Source: Spirochaetales bacterium (GTDB lineage Bacteria; Spirochaetota; Spirochaetia; DSM-2461). From it: 64,000 bases of DNA. A model generated the notes under the pieces. It saw only the letters and a list, made by a program, of their open reading frames with translations, ran no database searches and was not told the origin of the DNA. The position numbers and the translations under genes were made by a program. Where the stretch lies: contig JAQQAP010000038.1 in the NCBI GenBank assembly GCA_028533045.1, positions 19,537 through 83,536 of the forward strand, in the 5' to 3' direction. This document shows positions 1 to 8,197 of this stretch, piece by piece; within the stretch, counting starts at the first letter, position 1, and each line of letters opens with the position of its first letter.

Positions 1-1
1 T

Positions 2-310
2 GAAGCTTCTATCATGAGAGAAACACTTTATCAAGCGGCAGACCTCAGAAATAGGCTGGAATCCGGTTTAATTGGTGCGCCTAATACTGGTAACTCAACC
101 CTGGCTACTGTGGACTCTATTTTTGAAAGAGCAATAAAAGACTGGTATGGACTGGGAATTATTGTTGCCGGTGACGATAGTAGCCTTTATCAGAATAAAG
201 TAGTAAGTATCGATGGGGATGTAATAAGCATCCAGTATGATACCTATAACACCGCCCCGGTTAACTTTGTGTTTATCACTCACAATGTGGCCGTATATTC
301 GTCTACTTAA
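2..310 (+). CDS. C-terminal part of a sheath-like tail protein (5' end outside window)
   Basis: The frame is open to the left edge with no stop. The first internal ATG is at 14, with no convincing ribosome site, so this is probably the end of a longer gene. The C-terminus (PVNFVFITHNVAVYS, after an alternating polar/hydrophobic stretch) resembles the end of contractile tail sheath or DUF3383-type proteins. The next gene looks like a tail tube protein, which is the usual order. The alternative is a separate 98-residue protein from ATG 14. Family assignment is inference from position and C-terminal character. Confidence 0.5.
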   Translation, partial: EASIMRETLYQAADLRNRLESGLIGAPNTGNSTLATVDSIFERAIKDWYGLGIIVAGDDSSLYQNKVVSIDGDVISIQYDTYNTAPVNFVFITHNVAVYSST

Positions 311-321
311 GGAGGTTTTAG

Positions 322-807
322 ATGGCTTTACCTAGTGCAAGTGAAAAAATAATCCAGCAGGGCCATTCTTGTAATGTTGTGGTCTATGATGAAGACAACA
401 ACGCCCAGACCTTGGCCCTTGTCCAGAGTGCTTCCTATAATGAGGATTTCGGGGTTGTCCCGGCTCAGTGTTTGGGCGTATACGGTCCCGTTTCTTTGGA
501 TGCTCAGAATTACACCTGTAATCTGACATTGAATACTTTTGTGCCGCTGAATCCCAGAGAGGAAATTACCGTTCCTTATCTGGATGGCGGTACTCAAACT
601 ATGCAGACTCTTCTCAAAACAAGATCAGAGGTTGCTATTACGGGAAAGGGAACTGTCTTGTCTCAAATTGACTTCATAGACAAACAGGAAGGTGTTGTAT
701 ATAATTCCTTTAGTCAATGTGTCATAACGAGCAATAACGGAAACATAAGCCCCGGCTCTTACGTAACGGGAGCTATGAATCTATCTTGTATCGAAAGGAC
801 ACTCTAA
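322..807 (+). CDS. Probable tail tube protein
   Basis: 161 residues, start ATG preceded by AAGGAGG. The protein is rich in beta-strand-forming, Asn/Thr/Val residues with few charges, has no signal peptide, and ends with a compact VTGAMNLSCIERTL stretch. Size and position (after a sheath-like gene, before overlapping chaperone ORFs and tape measure) fit the inner tube protein of contractile tails, which polymerises into the DNA conduit. No diagnostic motif is visible; the call rests mainly on gene order. Confidence 0.6.
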   Translation: MALPSASEKIIQQGHSCNVVVYDEDNNAQTLALVQSASYNEDFGVVPAQCLGVYGPVSLDAQNYTCNLTLNTFVPLNPREEITVPYLDGGTQTMQTLLKTRSEVAITGKGTVLSQIDFIDKQEGVVYNSFSQCVITSNNGNISPGSYVTGAMNLSCIERTL

Positions 808-817
808 AGGAGAAAGA

Positions 818-1192
818 ATGTTCAAAGAAGATTCCCTGATTGTTCAAATGGCAAAGGGTAAGTACAAGGAAGAGATATTTCCTACCAAGTACGGAGAATT
901 TATTTTTAAATATCCGTCTGGTAGGGATTATATGCTGATCGAGAAAAAGAAAGCCGACTGGTTGGGTGGTCGTCGCATGGATCAGTTTAACGGTTTGTTT
1001 TTGCAGAGCCTCGATGTTGATGCTACCCTTTCCGTTGTTATTACGGCATATCCCGAGGGTTACCCTTCTGAATTCCGTGGTGACAATATTATTGACTTTC
1101 CCGATCAGGAGGTGAAGAACGCACTCTATAAAGCGTTCATTACGTTTTCGGGTGAAGAGCAAACAAGAATATCAGGAGAACATACAGAGTAG
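818..1192 (+). CDS. Tail assembly chaperone, upstream ORF (gpG-like)
   Basis: 124 residues, start ATG after AAAGGAGAAAGA. It lies directly before an overlapping second ORF and the tape measure, which is the conserved position of the two tail-assembly chaperone ORFs that coat the tape measure protein during tail assembly. The C-terminal part (FPDQEVKNALYKAFITF) is helical. The 3' end overlaps the next ORF by 41 nt in another frame. Such pairs are often joined by programmed frameshifting. No membrane segment or enzymatic motif is visible. Confidence 0.6.
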   Translation: MFKEDSLIVQMAKGKYKEEIFPTKYGEFIFKYPSGRDYMLIEKKKADWLGGRRMDQFNGLFLQSLDVDATLSVVITAYPEGYPSEFRGDNIIDFPDQEVKNALYKAFITFSGEEQTRISGEHTE

Positions 1193-1475
1193 TGTAGATG
1201 AGCCTGGATGGGAAATGAAGGTGAGAATGTGGTACATGAACCACTTTAAGCTCACCCCATTTGATGAACGCTATCAGGCGTTGCCCTTCGAATGGCTGGA
1301 ATGGTCTTATGTAGACTTTATGAATACACCCGATCCGGCTAGACTGAGAGATTGTGTTGTAAAGGATAAAATGTCTGAACCAGATGATGATTTTAAAGAT
1401 GAACTGGATAACAACACGAATCTATCAGACGAAGATAAACAGAAAATATTTGATGCTATAAAAGCGAGAGGTTGA
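1152..1475 (+). CDS. Tail assembly chaperone, downstream ORF (gpGT-like extension)
   Basis: 107 codons in the frame reached by +1 (equivalently -2) from the preceding ORF. The open frame begins around a GTG at 1152, inside the upstream gene, without a good ribosome site. A start further in (ATG about 1215, after GGATGGG) is possible. The protein is Trp/Phe-rich in the middle and acidic at the C-terminus (EPDDDFKDELDNNTN). Position just before the tape measure suggests it is made as a frameshift extension of the upstream chaperone, as in lambda G/GT and Mu. Confidence 0.5.
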   Translation: MKSKQEYQENIQSSVDEPGWEMKVRMWYMNHFKLTPFDERYQALPFEWLEWSYVDFMNTPDPARLRDCVVKDKMSEPDDDFKDELDNNTNLSDEDKQKIFDAIKARG

Positions 1476-1476
1476 G

Positions 1477-3216
1477 ATGGATACGAGCATAAAAATAGGA
1501 TTGCAGGACAATGTTAGTGCTTCTGCTCGTAAAATCTCAGCCGAGCTTGAGGGAGTGGCCGGGAGTGCTGATAAAATAAGTCAGCAGTTAGACCCGGCCT
1601 ACCTTGAAAGATACAACCAAGAGTTAGGTAAGATAGGGGAATCCTATACCCGACTTAATCAACAAGTAACCAATCAAAGAAATACACAACAACAAAATAT
1701 CATGTCCTCCATGTCTGCCGTTGGTGGTGGAGTCGGACAAGGGATCGTTACAGCAGGAACGGGAGATTACGCCGGTGGTGCATTGGCCGGGGCAAAGGGT
1801 CTTAGTGGTCTTCTGTCTGGACTTGGCCCCGTGGGGTTGGCCGCTTCTGCCGCCATCGGAATAGGGACTGTAGGTAGTGCGCTGTCGAAACAATACGAAG
1901 CTCGTTCTCCTTACGCTATGCGAATATCGGCGATTGAAAAGGGGTTCGGAGAAAGTATAGAGGCTAACACCGAAGCCCTACGTGAAGCCATGGCAACGAC
2001 AGTAACGGCGGTATCTCGATATGGAAAGACTTTCGAAGAGGGAGCCGCCGCCCGTGAAGCTTACTTGAAATCCGGGGGAAGAGATTTTGTAGGGCAAAGT
2101 GAAGCGGCAAAGTATTCTACCTATTATTCCGCAGATATGGGGTCGTTAGCTCAGTTTGAAGGTATGGCTGGAAGATACGGCCAAGGTCGGGCGTTAGACG
2201 TTACACGGGCCTCTATGACAGCGCAAGGATTAGAAGGTTGGGCCTTTGAAGAGGTTATGGGCGGTTTGTCCAGTATATTTCAGTCTATGCTTTCCAGCGG
2301 AGTTGTAGGGAATATTTCTCAAATTGGCGCAACTCAGGCTTATTTTGCCGGGGCCGGTCCGACTTTTCAAGGTGCTTTGGGAGCGCAAAGAGTTCAACAA
2401 ATGAATCAAGCCGTTTACGGGGCGGCAGATTTAGGAAGCCAAGAAGATATATTTATGTATCGGGCCGCTTCCAGAATGGCAAAAGGCGACTTAACCCAAA
2501 CCAGGCTACTAATGCAGGGAGGGATGACGCCCGAACTTTTCCAGAATATTATCAGTGAATACCAAGGGGCCGGATACGACGAATATCAAATGGCCCGTAT
2601 GCTGGAAAAATCCATGGGGGTTTCTTTTGCCGAAGCAAGAAGTTTAATGGGATTAGGTGATCCCAACTTAAAAGAAGCCTACTGGAATAAAATCAGTGGG
2701 GAAATAGCCGATCCCACAACTAATGAAACCTTGCTTATTCAAGTAGAAGAAACGATACGACAAGCACTAGCTGGCGAAATGGGAGCTGGTGCCATGGATG
2801 CCAAACTAAAAGCACTCGGGGTCGGGACTGACATTATAGACTATGTGCAAAAAGCTATGTCCGGTGAAACTATGAGCCAAGCGTATACCGAAACTATGGA
2901 GGTAAATAACCTTGTTCTCAAGGATGCTCTAGGGGCTGATTTATACGGAACCAGAGAAGCTTCTATGTCTACCATGTCAGGATACAAAGAGGTAATGACG
3001 GCCATAGAAGAAGCAAGGATGCACGGCGTTTCCAATGAAGAAATCATGGGAATTGAAAGCATGATAACACGGGCGAAAGGATATACGTCTCCTAAAGGCA
3101 TGGCTTTCTCAGAAGAGGAAACAAGCGATATAGTAGGTGCTATCACCGCCCTTATGGATGCTGTAGAAAAACAAACAGAAGCAATAAAAGAACCTTCTAT
3201 AATGGTGACTGAATGA
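1477..3216 (+). CDS. Tape measure protein
   Basis: 579 residues, long, alpha-helical and Ala/Gly/Gln-rich, with a hydrophobic Gly/Ala segment near residues 90-135 (GGALAGAKGLSGLLSGLGPV) as in tape measure proteins. These fix tail length and help inject DNA. It sits between the chaperone ORFs and the baseplate hub gene. Its modest length implies a short tail compared with phages whose tape measures exceed 1000 residues. Stop overlaps the next start (ATGA). Confidence 0.8.
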   Translation: MDTSIKIGLQDNVSASARKISAELEGVAGSADKISQQLDPAYLERYNQELGKIGESYTRLNQQVTNQRNTQQQNIMSSMSAVGGGVGQGIVTAGTGDYAGGALAGAKGLSGLLSGLGPVGLAASAAIGIGTVGSALSKQYEARSPYAMRISAIEKGFGESIEANTEALREAMATTVTAVSRYGKTFEEGAAAREAYLKSGGRDFVGQSEAAKYSTYYSADMGSLAQFEGMAGRYGQGRALDVTRASMTAQGLEGWAFEEVMGGLSSIFQSMLSSGVVGNISQIGATQAYFAGAGPTFQGALGAQRVQQMNQAVYGAADLGSQEDIFMYRAASRMAKGDLTQTRLLMQGGMTPELFQNIISEYQGAGYDEYQMARMLEKSMGVSFAEARSLMGLGDPNLKEAYWNKISGEIADPTTNETLLIQVEETIRQALAGEMGAGAMDAKLKALGVGTDIIDYVQKAMSGETMSQAYTETMEVNNLVLKDALGADLYGTREASMSTMSGYKEVMTAIEEARMHGVSNEEIMGIESMITRAKGYTSPKGMAFSEEETSDIVGAITALMDAVEKQTEAIKEPSIMVTE

Positions 3217-4673
3217 GTGTATATAATAGAAGGCCCGAGTGGACAATAGTAATAAAAAGACCAGATTATACCTCAGAATCAATTTCCTACAAAGAAGTTC
3301 CCGAATGGTCGACGAACGCTCAAAGTAAACCTATGAGTGTATTATTTGTAGATTCAAAGGAAAGAGAATCTACTAATGCCTATACAGACTTAATAGGATA
3401 TGAGTATAAGAACTCATTAAGTGATCCTTCCGGTGGGTTTAGCCTTACTTTGGTTCCACGGGAAGATAAAAACAAAAAAACCTGGAAAGATAAAATAGAT
3501 AAGAGAGATATTGTATTTATCTATGAATTCCGAAAATTAAGATACATGGGTTTTGTAACCGGGACGACTTATTCCATGGCGTTCAACAACGGGAAACCCA
3601 ACCGATCAATTACTATATCTGGAATTTCGTTGGGTGGGATATTAGAAAGCTACAACCTTCCTATGAATGTATATTTACTTAATACCGCTGATTCTTTGGC
3701 TACCTTTGCAAATGATGAATTTGTAAATACAATCAATTCTTCATTCAGTGAGGGAGACGATGTAAATAGCGCACTGGATTTAATCAGAGAAAAATTCCTG
3801 TCAGTAAGCTTCGCCGGACAATCAAGCGGCATGAGTCCTATTTTTAATAAATATTTCACCACCGATGCCGGGGAGTTACAATACAAATATCCTATAGCCT
3901 TGCGGCCTTTTCAAATAGACACAAATAATTTATGGCAAATATATCAATCCATGTTCCCGAAGCCAGTATATGAAACTTTTGGAATATACGAGAATGGTGT
4001 ATATAACCTTAAAATACGAGAAGTGCCTTTTGATAAGGCAGATTGGGACGATTTAAAGTCAAACAAACTTGATCCGGCCACGTTAATCAGTCAGAGTTTT
4101 TCTGACTCGGACGATGAATTATATACCCATTATTTTTCTGGTATGCCCCTTTCTCCATTGGGAAGAAATGAAATGTACGGGAATCAATACTTAGAAAGCG
4201 TGACGGTTTTTGATGATGAAAAATTCCCACAATATGGATATAGGTCACTAGAGGCTACGTTTCCTTTCTGTGATGCTACCCAAATAGATCAAAGTAGCGT
4301 CTTAGAATTTTTAAAAGACAACTCTATTCGATTGTATGATTGGTATAGAAATAATAGTGATTTCCAGTCGGGAAAACTCACCGTTCATACTTTGCCCGAT
4401 GATGACAATGATTTGCCGCAGGTAGGGGAAAAATTATCCTACATGAAGGGATCAGCCGGAGAAATACAGTTTTATATAGAAGAAATTACCAGAAAAATGT
4501 CAGTTCCTGGAAGTATGACAACCTCTTATTCTTTAACAAGAGGATATGAGTACGGGAAAAATCTTATTACAAAAGATGGATATGGATTTTATTCAGCACA
4601 GGTCCAGAAAATCAGTGTAACAGGCCTGAGATTCAAGCAGACAGAACAAAATAAATTTGTGAGTGGAACATGA
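3213..4673 (+). CDS. Baseplate hub protein (T4 gp27 / P2 gpD-like)
   Basis: 486 residues, start overlapping the tape measure stop. Mixed alpha/beta composition, length and position immediately before a spike-like gene fit the hub protein that forms the ring above the central spike (phage late-control gpD family). There is no catalytic motif. The family call is by gene order and overall character, not by a sequence signature. Confidence 0.6.
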   Translation: MSVYNRRPEWTIVIKRPDYTSESISYKEVPEWSTNAQSKPMSVLFVDSKERESTNAYTDLIGYEYKNSLSDPSGGFSLTLVPREDKNKKTWKDKIDKRDIVFIYEFRKLRYMGFVTGTTYSMAFNNGKPNRSITISGISLGGILESYNLPMNVYLLNTADSLATFANDEFVNTINSSFSEGDDVNSALDLIREKFLSVSFAGQSSGMSPIFNKYFTTDAGELQYKYPIALRPFQIDTNNLWQIYQSMFPKPVYETFGIYENGVYNLKIREVPFDKADWDDLKSNKLDPATLISQSFSDSDDELYTHYFSGMPLSPLGRNEMYGNQYLESVTVFDDEKFPQYGYRSLEATFPFCDATQIDQSSVLEFLKDNSIRLYDWYRNNSDFQSGKLTVHTLPDDDNDLPQVGEKLSYMKGSAGEIQFYIEEITRKMSVPGSMTTSYSLTRGYEYGKNLITKDGYGFYSAQVQKISVTGLRFKQTEQNKFVSGT

Positions 4674-5380
4674 AAAAAGTAGTAATCCAAGGAAAAGGCA
4701 AGCCTTTTAAGCAAAGCAACAGTGTTTCCTCTTTGGAGAGTTCACAGTTATGTATAATGGCCGGAGAGGTCACAGAGAATAACGACGATGGGACTTGTAA
4801 TGTCTTATTAAGAAACGGCTATACCTCTAACAATATGAGGATTTTATCTACCATCTATCCGACAAAAGGGACGATTTACGGTGGAATTTCATACCCTCAA
4901 GTAGGGGCCTATGTAAACGTAATCTTCCCGAAAAACAATCTACAGTCTGGCTTTATTCTGCCGGGGCATTTAGATAATACCGATGATGATGTAAATAGTG
5001 AGCTTTTGTCAGGTGGAGACAAAACAATCCTGCCGGGAGGGTGGGAATATTCCTACAACCAAGAAACGGGACAAGCCATATTTTCTAACGGGGATTTTTC
5101 CCTAGATGTTGACCCGGAGAATGAAAACTTTTCTTTGACCGACTTCCAGGGAAATACTTTTGCCAATAATGGGGAAACGCTGGAAATCAACGGGACAACC
5201 GCAGTTGCGCGGGAGGGAGACGGTACTACTTCTTCCGCTACTTATGATGCTGTGTTCTGGTCATGGGTAACTACTATTTCGGCGGCTGTAAACGCATTGT
5301 CTTCCGGGAGCGTCCCTACTGTCCCTTCAACATTGACCGGAGCGATTAGCGAAGGATCGGACAAAGTAAAGGTGGGTTGA
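4670..5380 (+). CDS. Baseplate central spike / puncturing protein (gpV or gp5 OB-fold type)
   Basis: 236 residues. Residues about 25-105 (MAGEVTENNDDGTCNVLLRN, then VGAYVNVIFP and GFILPGHLD) look like the OB-fold domain of gpV/gp5 spikes. A Gly/Asn/Thr-rich repetitive part with short beta strands follows (SNGDFSLDV, NGETLEIN). It lies between the hub and LysM baseplate genes, with ATGA coupling to the hub gene. It would sit at the tail tip and pierce the outer membrane. Confidence 0.6.
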   Translation: MKKVVIQGKGKPFKQSNSVSSLESSQLCIMAGEVTENNDDGTCNVLLRNGYTSNNMRILSTIYPTKGTIYGGISYPQVGAYVNVIFPKNNLQSGFILPGHLDNTDDDVNSELLSGGDKTILPGGWEYSYNQETGQAIFSNGDFSLDVDPENENFSLTDFQGNTFANNGETLEINGTTAVAREGDGTTSSATYDAVFWSWVTTISAAVNALSSGSVPTVPSTLTGAISEGSDKVKVG

Positions 5381-5405
5381 AAAACCTATATATAACGTTT
5401 AATAT
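5377..5405 (+). promoter_or_regulatory. Sigma70-like promoter inside the tail module
   Basis: TTGAAA, 17-bp spacer, TAATAT in the only sizeable gap between tail genes, 16 nt before the next start. It would give separate transcription of the distal baseplate and fibre genes. Confidence 0.5.
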
Positions 5406-5420
5406 ATTCATGAGGTAAGC

Positions 5421-7109
5421 ATGGCAACGTATACAGGAACTCTTTACACAAGGAGTTGTTATTTTGAGATATATTCTAAGAACTCAGAAGGGACAGCCCA
5501 AACATTACAAGAGAGTTACGCTTTTACTATACCTCCTTCCAGTATATCAATAACACAAAAACAGCGCGTAACAGTAACAGAAACCCCCGGTGGAAACTTC
5601 GTTGATAATTACGGTATCGGAAACGCCACTATTGCTATCAACGGAGATACGGGAAACCAAGAATCCCGATTGACTATTTTAGGGGCCGGGAAAACAGCAC
5701 AATACTTGACCGGACAAAACGCATGGTTTGAATTCCAAAGAAGAATCCAGAGATATTCTGCTAAAAGCCAAGATTATATTATGTACTTTTATGATCTCAC
5801 AAATAAGGCAAGTTCTGATATATTTACCAATACTTCAAATTTTGGTGCATATTCGGAAGCCTGGGAAGTTGTACTGGATGATTCTTCTGTAAATCGGACT
5901 TCCAGTAAACCATTTCATTACCCCTATAATATTACTCTTATAGGGGTCAGAAAATTAGGCGAATATAACCCGAGAGGAGCCAAGAATAAGCTAGGGTTTC
6001 TCAGTGATATTACAACCGCCATTGATAACGCTACGGCATCCGTTGAGCTTTTAAAAGCGCGGGTAGAAACCTTTTTGTACAATGCTGGTTCCTATGTTGA
6101 AGATGCTTTAGGTATTTTTGACTCTATCAGTAACTTCACAGAATCGATTGCCAGTTTTAGCACTTCCTTTGATGTTTATGTGGATCAGTTAAGCGGCATA
6201 TTTTCAACAGCTATTTCTGAGACAGAAGATACTTTAACTTCTGGATTGCAGATAGTTTCTTTTCCGGTGGACGCTTTGGAGTCTGTTAAAGAAAACATCG
6301 ACACGTTAGTAAGTGACACTAATGACATGCTCGATTCAGTCAGGGAGGCCGGAGACAGTGTTTTAGATAAATACGATTGGGACAACGATAACGATGATGC
6401 GTCTCAAATCTCTGAATATCTGGCCGATGTAGAGAAATATTACAATGAAATTGTTCTGTCAAAAAAACAAAGTGCCTCATATGACCCGGTTGGCGCGATT
6501 GCGATTGACGGTGTTGTTACTTCTGTTTATGGTTACGAAACATATAATGTGAAAGAAAACACACGATTGGATAGATTGTCCAATGATATTTTCGGTGATC
6601 CCGACTTTAAAGATGTGATTTCTTCCGTTAATGGGCTATACGCCGACGACGAATTAACCGTAGGTGATGAAATATTAGTTCCTATCTTTGAACCAAAAAC
6701 CCGATACGCTAATAATGCCGTTTACAACTCAGAATCTACCAATACGGAGTTATTGGGCCGTGACATCTATATAGACGACGATGGAATCATTCAAACACAA
6801 GGAAATGACTATTTAGTCACTACCGGAGAAGAAACGATTCTACAGGCCGTACAACGCAAGTTGGCAGAAAAGAAAGGCCGACAGATTAGAGATACTTCCT
6901 ATGGTATTTTACGGGAGATAGGAGAAGCCCTAGATGGTAATGCTCCGCTTTCTTTAATGAAAGTCGGACTGGAAGAAACCTTGATCCAAGATCCACGGAT
7001 AACATCTGTTAATAATGTCGATTTTTTCATAGATGGGGATGTGGTATATCAGGCTTTTGGGTTTGATACTATAACGAAGTCAGCAGTACAATATAAGGAA
7101 GTTCTGTAA
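5421..7109 (+). CDS. Baseplate protein with LysM and gp25-like domains
   Basis: 562 residues. The N-terminal 190 residues are beta-rich, of the XkdP/gp53-like baseplate kind. A long helical middle follows (about 200-370). A LysM-like segment is near residues 380-430 (NVKENTRLDRLSNDIFGDPD, ending VGDEILVP). The C-terminal 120 residues (GRDIYIDDDG, then EETILQAVQRKL and DPRITSVNNVDF) resemble the T4 gp25/P2 gpW wedge domain. The following gene is baseplate J, the usual partner of gp25. These modules are usually separate genes, so a natural fusion is inferred. Confidence 0.6.
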   Translation: MATYTGTLYTRSCYFEIYSKNSEGTAQTLQESYAFTIPPSSISITQKQRVTVTETPGGNFVDNYGIGNATIAINGDTGNQESRLTILGAGKTAQYLTGQNAWFEFQRRIQRYSAKSQDYIMYFYDLTNKASSDIFTNTSNFGAYSEAWEVVLDDSSVNRTSSKPFHYPYNITLIGVRKLGEYNPRGAKNKLGFLSDITTAIDNATASVELLKARVETFLYNAGSYVEDALGIFDSISNFTESIASFSTSFDVYVDQLSGIFSTAISETEDTLTSGLQIVSFPVDALESVKENIDTLVSDTNDMLDSVREAGDSVLDKYDWDNDNDDASQISEYLADVEKYYNEIVLSKKQSASYDPVGAIAIDGVVTSVYGYETYNVKENTRLDRLSNDIFGDPDFKDVISSVNGLYADDELTVGDEILVPIFEPKTRYANNAVYNSESTNTELLGRDIYIDDDGIIQTQGNDYLVTTGEETILQAVQRKLAEKKGRQIRDTSYGILREIGEALDGNAPLSLMKVGLEETLIQDPRITSVNNVDFFIDGDVVYQAFGFDTITKSAVQYKEVL

Positions 7110-8197
7110 TGGATATATTAACACAAAATCAATTCTTTAATTACATGAAAGAATATTTTGTAGCGAACCAAGATAAGATTACCGACCTTAACGTAGGGTC
7201 TGGGATTTATACTCAGTTCATGGCATTTGCCCGGCAACTCAATCAGGTTATGGTTAAGTGTTCCGGTGGGTTTAAGACTCAATTTGAACAGATACCCTAT
7301 AAAGTGTTTGATTTTGAGCGTGAAAGTGAAACCTATGCTTCTGGAACTGTTGTCTTTAGCGCACAGACTGCTCCCGATGAAGATATTACCATATCAGCCG
7401 GAACAATAGTGAGTACCGAATCCGGGCTTTTATATACCACTCAAGATGAAGTGTATATTCTATCCGGGGCAACGGATTCCGGGGCGGCTAACATTACTGC
7501 AAATGAGGCCGGTTCCGACTATAACCAATTAGTAGGGACGGTTACAGTCATAAAGTCCTCTTTAACAGGGGTCAATTCGGTAACGAACAATTCCGCTATC
7601 ACCGGGGGTACAGACGAAGAAACCAATACGACATGGTTTCAACGGTTCAAGAATTATATTCTAGGACTACAAGGTGGGAATTCCTATAGCATATTAACAG
7701 CGGCGTCTCAGGTTGATACAATCCAGTCGGCAAACGTAGAGAACCATTTCCCCCCGGAAGATGATCTTTACAACTTTACTGTCTACGTGGATGATGGATC
7801 AGGAAGTGTGCCGGATTCTGTACTGGAAGAAGTTGATTTAGAGCTAAGAGGTGATGATACTTCTGATTACCCTGGATATGTTTGTGCCGGAATAAACTTT
7901 AGAGTCTTATCTGCCAGTCAGTACGCTATTGAGGTTGATTATACAGCAACCATTGATCCTATAGAAACAGACAGTTCAACAGCCGAATCGGATATAGAAG
8001 AGGCTATACAGAACTACATTGATAATCTATGGATTGGTGAAGACGTAATAAGGGCAGAGCTTTACCGATATATCATGAGTGTAACTGGGGTTACAGATTT
8101 ATCGGCTTTGACACTAAATAGCACGACAGCAAACATAGAAACAGGTGATTCTCAGGTGGCAAGGACTTCAACCATTACAGGAACTATTGAAACATGA
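7109..8197 (+). CDS. Baseplate J-like wedge protein
   Basis: 362 residues, start overlapping the previous stop. It shows typical baseplate J features: an N-terminal helical part, FERESETYASGTVVFSAQTA followed by SAGTIVSTESGLLYTTQDEV, a Gly-rich NEAGSDYN segment, then TGGTDEETNTTWFQRFKNYI. The family forms the baseplate periphery that triggers sheath contraction. Gene order (gp25-like, J, I/fibre) agrees. Confidence 0.85.
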   Translation: MDILTQNQFFNYMKEYFVANQDKITDLNVGSGIYTQFMAFARQLNQVMVKCSGGFKTQFEQIPYKVFDFERESETYASGTVVFSAQTAPDEDITISAGTIVSTESGLLYTTQDEVYILSGATDSGAANITANEAGSDYNQLVGTVTVIKSSLTGVNSVTNNSAITGGTDEETNTTWFQRFKNYILGLQGGNSYSILTAASQVDTIQSANVENHFPPEDDLYNFTVYVDDGSGSVPDSVLEEVDLELRGDDTSDYPGYVCAGINFRVLSASQYAIEVDYTATIDPIETDSSTAESDIEEAIQNYIDNLWIGEDVIRAELYRYIMSVTGVTDLSALTLNSTTANIETGDSQVARTSTITGTIET

